Source: Gnetum montanum
Lineage: Eukaryota; Streptophyta; Gnetopsida; Gnetales; Gnetaceae
Length of the DNA stretch: 64,000 nucleotides
Reading direction: 5' to 3'
Assembly: GCA_015680685.1 (NCBI GenBank)
Contig: MNCI01036713.1
Coordinates: 1 to 64,000, forward strand
The notes under the pieces were generated by a model, which saw only the letters and a list, made by a program, of their open reading frames with translations, was not told where the DNA came from and searched no databases. Numbering within the stretch: position 1 is the stretch's first letter; each line of letters opens with the position of its first letter. The position numbers were made by a program, and so were the translations under genes. Shown one piece after another: positions 12,824 to 25,600 of this stretch.

Positions 12824-13935
12824 TGTTGATTTTTTCGAATGTCAAAACCTTAAGGAAAATGGAGAACATAGATATTGTGAAGTATGATGATTTTGTAGGT
12901 ATGAATGAGATCTCAAAATAAGGACGTCTACAAAGAGATCTCAATATGAAGACTACTAGGACTCAAGGGAGCATAGATGAGTACAATGACTACAACCCAA
13001 ATAAATATTCTCCAGTGATTGAGAGGAAGCTAAAACAACAAGAGAAATCCCAAGGAATCAAAGTTCAAGAGCTGAGAAGGAATCTCTAAGTAGAAGACAT
13101 CTTGGGTGAAGTGAGGATTATGCAAAGAAGATGTCTCACAAAAATATGAGACATCTCCTTTCAAGAGAAGATGTCTCCATAGAAAAATCCCATTCTCAAA
13201 AAAGATGTCTTCTTAAAATTAAAGTCATTTTTAGAGAGACATTGCAATCTTGAAGAAGACATATATGCTAGTCATTAGATAGTCATTACATGAATTCCAA
13301 GGTAATTTTGGAAACTCCAAGGCTATAATAAGACTTCATTCTCTTGGTCATAATGTAAGTGTTATGATTGAATTGTCACTATCAAAGAAATCATTGTTTA
13401 TTATACTTGTGTACTTAATTTGACAAATCATTTGCTTGATTGGTTGTTGAATAATGAATTATGCTTTAAAGTACAAGGACCTGTAATTCAAGTTACATTC
13501 TTTCCTTGTGATTTTACTTCTATCTTGTTCCCCTGCTGGGGCTGATCTACTTCTTTGGAGAAGGCATCATCATTGAGCTTGTTAGGATCTTATAGGATTA
13601 AGTGTTTGTGAAGCGTCCAATTACTTTGGAGTGGATCTTAATTTTTAAAGGTTGTGGAATCCTTGAAACTACATTCTAAGCTTATAAAACCCTTGTGGGG
13701 TTAAGTGGTTTTGTAATGAAAAAACACTTCAAATTGGATCTTAGATCAAGTATAGGGTGTGGTGCCCTTCAAATGACATTTTTAAGAAATGAAGTCTAGG
13801 TGTATGCAAGGATTCTACCCTCTGAGTATGTGTATCAAAGTTGGTGAACCAAGTAAATATTGAGTGTGATTTTGTGGCTATTAATTTTTGTTTATGGAAC
13901 TTATTCATCCCCCTCTTCTAAGTGCTACGATTCTA
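12824..13935 (+). repeat. 5' LTR of element E
   Basis: About 1112 bp, starting 'tgttgatttttt' and ending 'tacgattcta'. It matches 18566-19722 throughout, e.g. 'aaaaccttaaggaaaatgg' near both starts and 'ggaacttattcat' near both ends. At 13090-13210 it holds five copies of the palindromic octamer AGATGTCT/AGACATCT. Confidence 0.8.
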
Positions 13936-13938
13936 AAG

Positions 13939-13950
13939 TGGTATTAGAGC
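13939..13950 (+). promoter_or_regulatory. primer-binding site of element E (tRNA-iMet type)
   Basis: TGGTATTAGAGC, one transition from TGGTATCAGAGC, the complement of the initiator methionine tRNA 3' end used by Ty1/copia elements. It lies 3 bp after the LTR end, as expected. Confidence 0.85.
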
Positions 13951-14029
13951 TTGGTACTCTTTCTTTCAACATCAATTCAAAGAGTGAACTATAGAGGGAA
14001 CATCTTATACAAAGCCACTGATGTTCAAT

Positions 14030-15850
14030 AGGTTCAACTTTGCCTTTGGAAGGTAAGGATGCAAGGCTTCTTTGAGTCTATGGATTTCAAAGTCTTGGAG
14101 TCCATCCTTGAAGGACACATATCACCCATGGAGAGTATAATAAAAGCCATCAAGCCCTGAAGCAAATGGATGCAAGAGAAAAAAGATAAGTTCATGTTTG
14201 ATTCAAAAGTAAAAAATTGTTTATATTGTGCAATGAATAAATCTAAATTTAATAGATTTTTTGGATGTAAAATTTAAAAAAAATTGGAAAAACCTAAAAG
14301 GCTACTTATGAGGGAACTTTGATAGTTAAGTAATCTAAACTTTTAGACCTACAAAGTAAGTACGATAAGCTTAAAATGAGAGAAGGTAAGAAAATATAAG
14401 ATTATTTATCTAGAGCAAATTATCTTGTTGTGGCTATTAGAGGTACTAGTAAACATTTACCTAAAAGTAACATCATAATAGAAATGATTACAACACTCTA
14501 ACAAGAATTTAGACCAAAGGTTACAACCATGGAGAAAATTAGAGATTTCTTTATTCTAAAATTCAAAGAGCTTCAAAGTGCTCTTATTGCTTATGAAATG
14601 AACCTCATAGGTGAAGGGTCAATTAAAGAAACACCCATTACTCTAAAATCTACCTCCAAAGAAAAGGAACCTAATGAGCAAGATGAGGGCAATGAAGAAG
14701 AAATAGCTTTTCTCTCAAGAAGGCTATAAAGGCCTATGGTAAGAAGGAGTAAGAGCTCAAATCAGAAACGAAGCAACCAATTCAAAGGTAAAGAAAGAGG
14801 TAAGAAAATTAGAGATTTCTTTATTCTAAAATTCAAAGAGCTTCAAAGTGCTCTTATTGCTTAGGAAATGAACCTCATAGGTGAAGGGTCAATTAAAGAA
14901 ACACCCATTACTCTAAATCTACCTCCAAAGAAAAGGAACCTAATGAGCAAGATGAGGGCAATGAAGAAGAAATAGCTTTTATCTCAAGAAGGCTACAAAG
15001 GCCTATGGTAAGAAGGAGTAAGAGCTCAAATCAGAAACGAAGCAACCAATTCAAAGGTAAAGAAAGAGGTAAGAATTTTTCAACTTCTAATTTTGAATCT
15101 TCTTTAATAGAATGTTGGATTTATGGTGGAAGAGGTCATGAGGCCTCCAAATGTCCAAGTAATGGTAGGTAGCAAAGGAGGAATAGAGATGATACAAAAC
15201 CAAAAAAGACCAACTTCTACACTAGTTAGGATGATGTAGAACATAGTAAAGAAGAGGTGGAGAATAATGTAGAAGATTCACACCTCATCTATATGGCTCT
15301 TACAAATGATGATTGTTTGACCTTAGATAATGAATTCGAAAATGAAGAATAAAGGTATGTAATTTTGTGTAATGAAATTTTATCTTTTCAAAATATTTGT
15401 AAAAAATTGAGTAAACAAGTAAAAATTAAGGATCAAGATATTTCTTCCTTAAGTTCAAAGATTTTAGACCTCACAAAAGAAATCTCGAAACTTAGGGCTA
15501 AGAATAAATAACTAACCAAGTCTTGTAAGTATATGAAGGAAGAGCTTGCAGATGTAAAACTTGTGAATGAAAGGCTAGTTAAATGGAAGGAGTTGGTTGG
15601 CATGTTATACACAAGATGAATCATCTACACCAACTCCATCTTAATCTGAGGTTGCTCTAAAGAATGAAGAATCAATGAGCACTACATCTCAACCAAGATC
15701 AACTCTAAGGTATGGTCACTTTAACTACCATAAAAAGGTGAGATGTTATTACTATCATAAATTTAAGCATAAGAAATGGGAGTGCAATTTAAAATCTTAT
15801 CACATGAATATCTAGTAATATTAAAAGACTCCTTGTTCTTACCAAAATGC
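14030..15850 (+). pseudogene. Gag of element E (UBN2-type, two CCHC knuckles)
   Basis: The plus-strand translation, broken by several stops, follows the copia Gag plan: a N-terminal 'FWKVRMQGFFESMDFKVLES' block near 14040, a YDKLKMREG...YLSRANYL block near 14350-14420, and FKELQSALIAYEMNL at 14560. Two zinc knuckles follow. The first, 15113-15154, reads C-WIY-GGRG-H-EASK-C with the second Cys replaced by Tyr. The second, 15744-15785, is intact: C-YY-C-HKFK-H-KKWE-C. A lysine/glutamate-rich, coiled-coil-like stretch lies between them (15420-15600). This order matches SIRE/Maximus-type copia Gag. A 270-bp tandem duplication disrupts the frame. Confidence 0.8.
14534..15072 (+). repeat. 270-bp tandem duplication inside gag of element E
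   Basis: 14534-14803 is repeated head-to-tail at 14804-15072 with only about four differences seen by eye, among them tat to tag (creating a stop) and loss of one A (ctctaaaatc to ctctaaatc). The near-identity contrasts with the diverged LTRs of the same element. Confidence 0.9.
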
Positions 15851-16439
15851 AGCAAGAGAGAAAACTATGAAGGATAATAGGAAGAATTGAAAAACTCAAA
15901 AGGACAAGGATGTTCAAAAAGAATGGAGAATTAAAAGGAAGGGATAGGAGAATGAGAGAACTCTTTCCAATAGTTTCATCAAATGAATCCAAGCCTTGAA
16001 GATTGAGGAAGTTTGCGTTAGGTGAGAAACCTTGAAAGGGGAATCTCATGTTTAAGCCTAGTAAGTAGCTTCATTCTCTTTGGCAAGAAAGGTAAGTAAA
16101 GGTAAGTTTTTAATTTATGATCTGTATTTTGTAAGACTATATTCCTTAGTAGCCTTTCATGAACCCCATCCTATTGAGCCTCATTTAGAGGAGATTTCTT
16201 GAAGATGTCTTCTATGAGACATCTTCTCCCAAAAGGATATGTCTACATGGTGATGTATATTCCTGAAATAAGATGTCTTCTTGTTGGTTCCTTCAACACA
16301 GTAGAGATTTTTATTTTCAAAAAGAGACATCTACTCTTAGTAATAGGTGTGGATGAAATGTCTTTCTTCCAAAGAAGATGTTTTCTTTCTTGTTAGTACC
16401 CCTTGTTTGCTACAATTATATATTTTTAAACCCTCATTT

Positions 16440-18130
16440 TTGTCCTTATTCTTCAAAGATGATCCCATAGAGATTATTAGGGCTCCACTAGAAACATGAT
16501 TTGAGCAACAATGGCCTACAAGAAGGTTGGAACATCAAGGTCATTACAAATAAAGAAGTTAAGGGGAGGCTCCATTAGCAATCCAAGCACATACACCATC
16601 CAATTCAAATCTACCAATGCCCAACACCAATTTAAGATAACTCAAACTATCAATATCATTTAGGAGCATTCTTTGTCCTTTCCTCTACATAAGCAGTAAG
16701 CTTTGAACTATGATGTTTTTATTACTATGGATTTCTTGATTCCTAAATTTCTTATTAGAGAATTCTTCTGTAATACTATTATTACCAATGCTATTATTGC
16801 AAAATTTACATCTATGATTGGGGGTCCTATAATTAATGTGTCTCCCCAAGTTGTGAATGCACTTCTTGGGATTTCTAGTGTGAATCTATTTTATGTTGTA
16901 ATTCATTCTATGAATGATATCTTTTCAAATGGTATAATTCCCATCACACTTGATGAGTTATGTGATGCCTTGTTTTGAGAGTCAATGTCATTTAGCAGAG
17001 GTAGAGTTTATAATAATAGGATGTTTCTAGAAGCTTCCACATTATCCCTTGTTGCTATATATAACATTATTGTAAAATGGGGATGTTATAACTATTTGTT
17101 GGCATCACAATATTTTTTTCTCCAATGCCCGCTTACAAGATAGCCACTAGACTTGTGTCATACTCTTTGCCATGACATGTTGATCATGTTCATAAAAGAG
17201 AGGATCTTTGGGCACCCTCATCTCATCAGCCTGTTGATCCATCAAAGAGGTGTTTTCATTCTAAAGATACCTTTGCTCAAAGACAAGAGGATCCTTGGGA
17301 ATTATGCAAAGAATAAGAGTTTCTCAAATGCAAATGAAGTGGGACCCAACACTAGGCCATCCTTCATCACATAAGAAAAGAGCAGCATCATCATTTAAGA
17401 CCTCCCCTTACTTAAGAAGGTCCAAATCTATTCGTGAATAGATGCGATCTTCCCTACAGAAGCTATTGTAGTCTTTTGCTTGTACTTTTATGATGATCAA
17501 CAAAAATATTTCTTACTTATGTAAGAGAATGGATGATGTTGAAGTACCACTCCTTTTCCATGAGCAGTAGTTTGAGGATATCATCACTCCTTCCATCTCA
17601 AATAGTGAGAAAGATATTCCTACTCCATTAAGACATTGTATGGTAGCTAGAGCTTCCTAGGCCTATGACTTAGGAAATGCATTAGATTCAAATGAGTTGG
17701 TTGCACCATAAGCACCTGTTCAAGGGAGTGGCCTAGACCCAATGTTCTACTTCAAGGTGATACTCCTATATCATTTGAGTAGTAGGCTATGGAGAGTATT
17801 TTTGGGACTTTGTCTAAATGGAGACCTATAGCTAACATCACTTATCAAAGGAAGGGCTTCCTCATCCTCTTAGCAAACTCCAATTCAACTAGCTCCACCA
17901 ACTTCATCTCTCTTTCAAGTGAAGCTTTGTCCAAGGAGGGCCCTTATTCAGATCCCATCTTCAAATGATGATATTGAGTAGCATGTGACTAGCACCAACA
18001 CCAATAGTGATGATGATGAGAACAAGATGTACATATTGTCTAGAGCAATAGCTACATCAGATGATGAGGACTCCAATGATGCTATAGAGGTCAATGGTTA
18101 GAGTTCTCAACTTATCCCTTCTTTTTGATT
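16440..18130 (+). pseudogene. ORF resembling the 'putative plant transposon protein' domain
   Basis: Downstream of gag, where pol should be. The longest open stretch, 16703-16978, includes FLIREFFCNTIIT and, ~25 residues on, NVSPQVVNALLGIS. This is like the VREFYAN...F....IN..LG pattern of the 'putative plant transposon protein' domain found in many plant retroelement-derived ORFs. After one stop it continues near 17000-17390 (17153-17374 open). The tail to 18120 is acidic and serine-rich, followed by the purine run 'aaaaaaggggaagat' at 18134-18148. No RT, integrase or protease motif was found. The family assignment is by pattern memory, not a search. Confidence 0.5.
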
Positions 18131-18565
18131 ATGTTAAAAAAGGGGAAGATAGTTTTTTATGTGGACTTTGAGATAGTTTTATACATATGTGCTTTTGATG
18201 TGGATTTGCACACACATATGTAGTTTTTGTATATGTTGATGATGTATTAGTGGCCATATTATATGGATAGTTTGTTAATAGCTTGTACAAATAGTTTGTG
18301 GTATAGACATCTTAGTTATCTATTTGTTGTGCACTTTATTTGTGGAGAAAATTTTATGTTTGTTTAATATCATTTTATTAGCTTAGTTTCTTTTGTATTT
18401 TTACTCCATCTCTACCCTTCGCCTTGAGCTTTAGATCCTTTATCCTAGTCCCTAATTTCCATTGAAATTTATATGTCTTAATATTTATTAATAGTTATTC
18501 TTATTATTTTTTGCTTTATTGACTCACCCATTTTCTTATGTTTTAGACATTAGCAAAATGGGAAA

Positions 18566-19722
18566 TATTTTTGACCTTTTGGTATGTAAAAACCTTAAGG
18601 AAAATGGAAAACATAGATATTATGGAGTGTGATGATTTTGCAAGTATGAAGAAGATCTTAAAAGAAGGGCATCTACAAAAAGATCTCAGTATGAAAACAT
18701 AGATATTATGAAGTGTGATGATTTTGCAAGTATGATGACTTAAGGAAGCATGGATGAGTATGAGGACTACAAGCCAAATGAAGATGCTCTAGTGATTAAG
18801 AGGAAGCTAAATCAGCAAGAGGAAGCATAAGGAATCAAAGTGCAAGAGCTAAGAATATGTCTCTAATAAGAAGAAGATGTCTTGAATGAAGTGAGAATCA
18901 TGCATAGAACACGCCTTCCAAAAAAAGGAGACATCTCCTTTTAGGAGAGGATGTCTCCATAGAGACATTCCATTTTCAAAATAGACATCTTTCAAGAATT
19001 AAATTCATTTTTAGAGAGATGTCCCAATCTTGAAGAAGACATCTACACTAGTCATTAGATAGTTGTTGCATGAATTCCAAGGTAATTTCAAAAACTTCAA
19101 GGCTATAAGAAAACTTTATTCTCTTGGGTATAATGCAAGTGTTGTGCATGAATTTTCACTATCAAAGCAATCATTGTATATTATACTTGTGTACTTCATA
19201 TGACAAATAATTTGCTTGATTGGTTGTTGAATTGTGAATTGTGCTTCAAAGTACAAGGACCTATAATTCATGTTACATACTTTCCTTGTGATTTTATTCT
19301 ATTCTTTTACCCAAATAGGGTTGATGGGCTTATTACAATAAGGCATCCTCATTGAGCTTGTTGGGATCCTACAAGATTGAGTGTTTATGCAGCATCAAAA
19401 TACTCCAGAGTGGAGCTCAATTTGTAATGTTGTGGAATCCTTCAAATAATACGTTTTTTGGGACTTTGTTGGGTTGAGTGATTTCACTATGATAAAACAC
19501 TCTAGAGTATAGCTTAGAGCTTATATAGGGTGTGATGTCCTTCAAACCACATTTTTGAGAAATAATGTCTAGATGTGTGCAAGGATTCTACCCCCCAAGT
19601 GTAGATGTACCCAATTTGGGGAACCACATAAAAATTGAGTGTGATTTTTGTGGCTATTAATTTTTGTTTTAGGAACTTATTCATCTCCCCTTTTCCCCAC
19701 CTTATAAATTCTATGATCCTCA
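18566..19722 (+). repeat. 3' LTR of element E
   Basis: About 1157 bp, preceded by a purine-rich tract (agcaaaatgggaaa, 18552-18565) and ending 'ctatgatcctca'. Longer than the 5' LTR because of an internal ~86-bp tandem duplication ('acatagatat' at 18611 and again at 18697). It carries the same AGACATCT/AGATGTCT cluster (18870-19045). Confidence 0.8.
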
Positions 19723-20635
19723 ATAGAAGCTCTATAGATCACATCATTGGTGTAGTGGGCTATCCCTCCTCTTTTATGACATTTTTTGATGAGGTAAGGG
19801 AAGAAGAGTATCTTCCTATCCTTTTTATTTTCCTTAAAACATTACTCAATCTCAATGAAGATGACTTGGAGTAGGTTAACTTGGAATTTTTGACTTTAGG
19901 CTAAGCATGCCTTATCAAAGAAGGTAGTCACCTTACTTAGTCTCACCAATGGATAGATGTGATAGGCTATGATCTTGAAATAAGCTCACTCCATCTTGAT
20001 CATAGCACCATACTTCTTACACTTCACTCCATAGCACCATTGAACTCATTCTTTCTTTGCCTCTTGGTCTACCTGAGTTGAAATTTCTACTAGCTTGACC
20101 TCAATGTTTGGTAGTTCAGGAGTCTCTTCTATCACCTCAACCAAATAGGAGATGGCGATATCTTTAATCTTGATGGTGACATCTTCTTATTGATTATTCC
20201 AAAAGAGATAGGTTTTCCCCATGTACCATTCTTTACTAGTGAAGAGAATGATCCATAGTGGAGACCCTTGTAGCTATTTTCTAACCTCTTTAGATGCAAG
20301 CTAAAAGAAAGGTTTGAAATTCAGTTCCTAAAGAATGGAGCTCTTAACATCCTTATTATGAACCTTCTTCAAGCAAGTCTCTATGAGCATGATCTCAAGA
20401 TTGTGTCACAATCTTGGGCCTCATCCTACCTAAATTATCCTATCTCTACTAAGGGATTTTGACAAATAGATTTCACCTCAGCATCCTCATGTAGAGGCTC
20501 AGTAACATGAGTTTCCTTGACCACTTATTCTTGGGATTGTTGTTGTGATTACTAGTATTATCTTCTTCCTCCATGAGGTTGTTTCTCTTATGTCTATAGT
20601 AGCCCTTCTACCTGTGGTCCTTGTTTAGGTACCAT
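19723..20635 (-). pseudogene. extra post-pol ORF of element B, proximal (N-terminal) part
   Basis: Minus-strand homologue of 59070-59971 in element C. The start context is conserved: ATG at 20635-20633 ('accatctacaatc' on the plus strand) aligns with 59971 ('gccatctgcaatc'). Other matches are 19735-19765 with 59081-59110 ('catcattgg') and 20020-20045 with 59370-59390 ('atagcaccat'). Many stops make it non-functional. It is separated from its C-terminal part by element E. Confidence 0.7.
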
Positions 20636-22650
20636 CTACAATCACAAACATACCCTAGATTAGTCTTTTAGATATAATCTTATTTAATTCAGATACCTTT
20701 CTTTATTCGATCAAGCTAAGTTTGGTTGGTTACAACTTTGGATTTTATCATTAAATTCTTATTTAGTAATTACATGCATATGATTTTATTTTATTATTAT
20801 TTATTTATTATTTAATTAAGGTTAATTCTTGATATTAACTCTTAGGATCATTATTTTAATATTATTTTAATATCTTATCTATAGGATGTTAAAAAAATTA
20901 TAAAAACCTTCATGTGAGAACCTAGAATTTGCCACCATGACATAAAGTGTACCTCCAAAAGCTTAAGTATAGAAGAACAAGTGAAAATGGATAAGCTGTG
21001 ATGAAGTTATGACTCTTGGATTGTTATAGGCTCTAAAAATTTACAAAAACTCCACATGTGTTTGAAGAAAAATGTGAAAATTGAGCTAAGTGTCATGAAT
21101 ATTTATACTAATTTTTGTGCTACATCGACAAGGATACGTCAATGAGGCTACATCAATGTATTGGACTACATTAACAAGAATGCATCAATGAAAGCTAGAA
21201 AGCTTGAAAAAGATGACAATAATACAAGCAAGATTTTGGTTTAGGAATTGGAGCAATTTGATTAGGTAGAATGAGTAAATGAAATATCTTCATTAAGCCA
21301 AATGAGCATAAAACTAACCAATGTAGACTATTAATATTATCAAGATTGAAAAGAGGCCCACACGTATGGGATATAAACTAAAGGAAACCAATAGATATGC
21401 AAATCACTCCTTCCGAAATCAAGCTTATGCCTAAGATTTCCTTGTATAACCTCATCATAAGGGGTTCATAGACACCCTAGATGATGAATGGTTGTTCAAT
21501 TTAAACATTATAATAATATGAGGTTTTTTTTGATGATTATGAAAACTATGAAATAAAGTTATCAATTAATCATGATATGAGATAGTGAGGTGAGAGAAAA
21601 TTACGTTCTAGAATGGTTGAAAAAGATCATAAGAGAAAATCTACATCATGGCCACACAAGATCCTTGGTGAAATGCATGATTGAGATGATCCAATATTGG
21701 TCCATTATGAGTCTAGACTAGGTCCATATCAATAATAGTATCCTCACATTAATGTATTCCTCACTTCCTACCATCATTAATTGATGACAACCATAAAGGA
21801 CAATCATCACTTCATGAAAAAAAAAGAAAAAGAAGAAGAAAGTAGTCAGAAAGAAATTTAGGCCTTAGTTAGAGGGATGTCTTCAAGAATGGGTAAGATG
21901 TATTTATAGCTCCATAACTAGTGCATGTATTCTAAGATATCTTCAGAAAGGTGTGCTTTGAATTCCTCCTACCCCCTCCCCCACCCCCCTCCCCCCACTT
22001 TTTTGTAAGAACCATACTATACAAAGACATAATTCCCTTTATGATCAATAGTAGGAATGATGATATAGCCATGAGTGGCTCTAAAACTTAGGAGGAAAGT
22101 TGAGAAGAGAACACAACAAATCCCATTGAGGTCATATCCTTTTCCATTCCCAATTGTTCCTTTCCTAGTTCATTACATAATAAGATCATATGTTACATAT
22201 AGTATTCCTATGAGAAAACCTTTATGCTACAATGATCCAAAACTCCATATGAGGTAGATGGAATGGGTGGATGTTATGAACTAACTACTTGATACCACTA
22301 GAAAACTAATAGCTTGTTAGGAGATAGCATAATCTAAAGACAAGTTAGCCTATGTAATGAGTTATAACCTTGATAACTACATTCAACAATTTTTAAATCT
22401 TGTAGTAGCCATGGAAACAAATTAGAGATTACAATTAAAACCAAATGAAAGTAATAACAGAATCCAAAGTAAAAACTTGAAAGGAAAAAAGGAAAATATA
22501 TAGAATAATAATTAAAATATAAAGAAAATGAAAAACATGTAAAGAACAAGGTAAAGAAAAAGAAGAAAAAATCTTTCATCCTCTTTAAGGTGTGATGGCA
22601 GATGGGTATCTCCCCCATGATTAAGTTGGAAGAAGGAGATTCGCAAAATT
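20636..22650 (-). other. element B: internal promoter region and post-pol spacer
   Basis: Between pol and the extra ORF. 20640-21100 would be the leader of the extra ORF; 21100-21190 is the promoter-like segment; 21600-22650 matches the non-coding post-pol sequence of elements A and C. It includes a C-rich low-complexity tract at 21970-22000. No gene is seen; open frames here are AT-rich chance frames. Confidence 0.55.
21100..21190 (-). promoter_or_regulatory. internal promoter-like region upstream of the extra ORF (element B)
   Basis: Minus-strand TATA box at 21107-21100 (plus strand 'tatttata'), about 465 nt before the extra ORF's ATG. Immediately upstream in the sense of transcription lie repeated CTACATCGAC-like motifs (gctacatcgacaagg, ggctacatcaatg, gactacattaac; 21118-21175). 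The same arrangement of TATA plus these motifs occurs in the LTR U3 of B (10541-10625) and C (56703-56790), and before the extra ORF of C (60357-60450). Confidence 0.5.
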
Positions 22651-25600
22651 GAGGAAGCTTTTCTTAATTCAAGGTGTTAGTATTATAGCTAGTTACTTAG
22701 AAGTCTATGAAAGGTTTATGTTATTGGATTTTGACTAGCATGTGCTTCTAAGGGCTTGCTGGGTGGTAAATTATCATAGCCCCAAAAGAAAAAGTTAAGT
22801 GTATAATATATGATCCTTTCCATAATATCTAAAACTTCGTTCATTATGGTACATGCATCGGATTCATATAAAGAACTTTGTCTCCCAGTTTGAATGTAAC
22901 ATTTCTTATCCATGCATCATGGTGTTGTTTATTATATGACTTGTGTACTTCATTCATCATAAGAGATATCCTTTAATTCTCATTGATCACATTGAGTGTC
23001 ATCAGTTATTCTTTTTGTGCTAAGTTAATGTCTAAGTTAGGGGTACATATAGTTGTAAGTGTACAAAATTTGGTTTGAACTGGAAGTTTGGATAACTTTC
23101 CACACACTAACTCTCAGGGTGAGTAGCCTATAGGAAGTTTCCATGTTAAGTGATATTCCCAAAGAGCATTGTTGAGTTTAGTACTCCAGTCTTTCCTATA
23201 TCTACTAACGGTTCATGTTAGGATTCAAGTAATATTTGTATTGGTTTCTACTTAGCCATTGGCTTGAGGATGGTAGGGTGTTGTAATTTTATGTTGCACT
23301 CCCAAGAATTACATTAATTTATGAAAGTTAGCCCTTTTGAAGTATGTTCCATTGTTAAAAATTAGTGCTCTAAGCATATCAAACCTATTTACCATCTATT
23401 ATTGAAGAAAATCAAGCTATAGCAGTGCAAGTATAATTAGAAACAACTACAACATTAGCCCATTTTGTACAGTAGTCAACAATAACAATGATATAAGACT
23501 TGCTATTAAACATGAGTGATTGGTTCCATGAAGTCAATTCCACAAAGGTCAAAAGGCTCAAGTGGATGAATCCACTATTTGGGTTCTTCTATTCTAGTTG
23601 CCATTCCTCCATCTCATTGGCATCTTTTGCGCAAATTAGCAAAATGGTGGGCATCTATAAAGATTATTGGCCAAAACTATCCTACTATTAGGATCATTAT
23701 GACCATCCTTCTTCTTAGATAGTGGCCCCTAAAAAGACCCTCATGAGCATTTTAGAGGACTCTTAGATGATATGCATAAAGTACGCACCATCATACGAAG
23801 ACACTAGCATGAACCTTTTAGAGGTTGCCCTCCATCTCTATGTAGTGTTTGATCTAGTTGAGAAACTAGTATTTCCTTATATGATTCCATTCAATAGGAG
23901 TCTCCTATGAGAGTAGATATGAGAGGAATTTATCATACCAATTTATGATCTTTTATGTATGAACTTTGGTTGCCTTAGCAAATAAAAGCTCATTTAGAAA
24001 TTGATCAGACAAAGGCTCTTCACCATCATTGTTATCCCATCCTAACTGAGATAGATGATCTACAACTATATTCTTGGTTTCCTTTCTTGTCAACACTATT
24101 AAATCAAACTCATACAAGATTACGATTAGAACATAGGAGTTCACAACTATCTTATTTATTAGGAAGCAAATTGCATTGTGACCAATTTACACAAAAATTA
24201 GATATACAAACACATAATGTCTAAATTTCTCTAAAGCATACACCACATATCATGAGTTTTTTTTCTCTATAGTGGTGTAATTAAGTTGTGCACCTATAAT
24301 GCTCCTACTTTCATAATGGATATAACATGGATGTTTCTAATCATCCATTTATATAAGTACCACCCTCAATGCATAGTTGGATGCATTTTTCATGATATGG
24401 AAGGGTTTGGACCAATTACAAGGGCATAGAATTGGTGTTTATTTGAGCTTCTATTTTAAGTTTTGAAATTTCTATTCAGATTATACTTTTCACTCAAATG
24501 TTGCATCCTTCTTGGTAAGCTCAATAAGTGACTTTGTAATTTTGAAGAAGTTTTTAGTAAAGCGCTCGTAATAGCTAGTATGACCAAGGAATGATCTTAC
24601 ATATTTAATGGTTTTAGGTTGTTTGATGATTCCTTGAATAACCATTACCTTCTCAGGATTCACCTCAATTTCTTTTCCTAAATTCTATGCCCCAAGATAA
24701 TGCCCTCTTGGACCATTAAATGGCTCTTTGGCCAATTGAGCTACAGGTTTGTCTCCATATATCATTTTAGTAATTTCTCAAGATGATCCAATATTTTTTC
24801 AAAATCAACTTCATATGTAGAGAAGTCATCCATAAAGACTTCCACACTACTGCCACTTTTTTGCTGAAAGATACTCAAAACTAGGCATTAAAAGATTGTA
24901 GGGGCATTACATAGGTCAAAGGCCATATTTTTGTATGCAAAAGTTCCCCAAGGAGTCATGAAATTTGTTTTGGCCTAATTTTCTAAAGAAATTTGTATTT
25001 GATTATACCCACAGTACCTATCCAAAAAACTATAATAGTTGTACCTTACAATTGTGTCCAATACTTGGCTTATAAATGACAATGAAAAATGATCCTTGAA
25101 TGTAGCCAAGTTCAATAGCGTAAAGTCTATACAAACTCTTCATTATTCATCTTTCTTTGGTAAAATAATGGGTGAGCTTACCCATCCACCATCTCCCACC
25201 AAATAAATGAATCTTCTCTTGATAAGTTTCTTAACTTTATTTTTAATTTTGGATTCAATCTCCTTTGCAACAACATATTGAGTTTAATAGTGAAGTTTTT
25301 GTAGATCTGATGTTGATGTATGTGTGGATCTATTCCTGTTAATTTATCATATAATGAAGAAAAGGTTATTCTCCATATTTTGATTAACTTTAGTATCTTT
25401 CCTTTTTGTTCCTAGTGAGCTAGGCATTAACAATTATTGACTTCTCATTATCTAGGAATACATATTAGAGAGACATTGATAAGGATTTAACTTCCAAGGG
25501 CTCTTGTTTAGAAGTATCAGGGATTTCCAACTCTTTCCAATCCATTTCTTCTTCTTTTTTTTATTCTTATTTGAAGAGTTAACTTCAAATTTACTCCATC

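Larger units (their letters stand above)
12824..19722 (+). mobile_element. element E: non-autonomous SIRE-like copia element
   Basis: About 6.9 kb, plus strand, with LTRs at 12824-13935 and 18566-19722, an initiator-Met-tRNA primer site, a gag with two zinc knuckles, and no protease, integrase or RT. Instead of pol there is an ORF remnant resembling the 'putative plant transposon protein' domain. It sits inside the extra ORF of element B: B's homology to element C stops at 12823 and resumes at 19723. An exact target duplication is not visible (left gaaag, right ataga). Confidence 0.8.
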
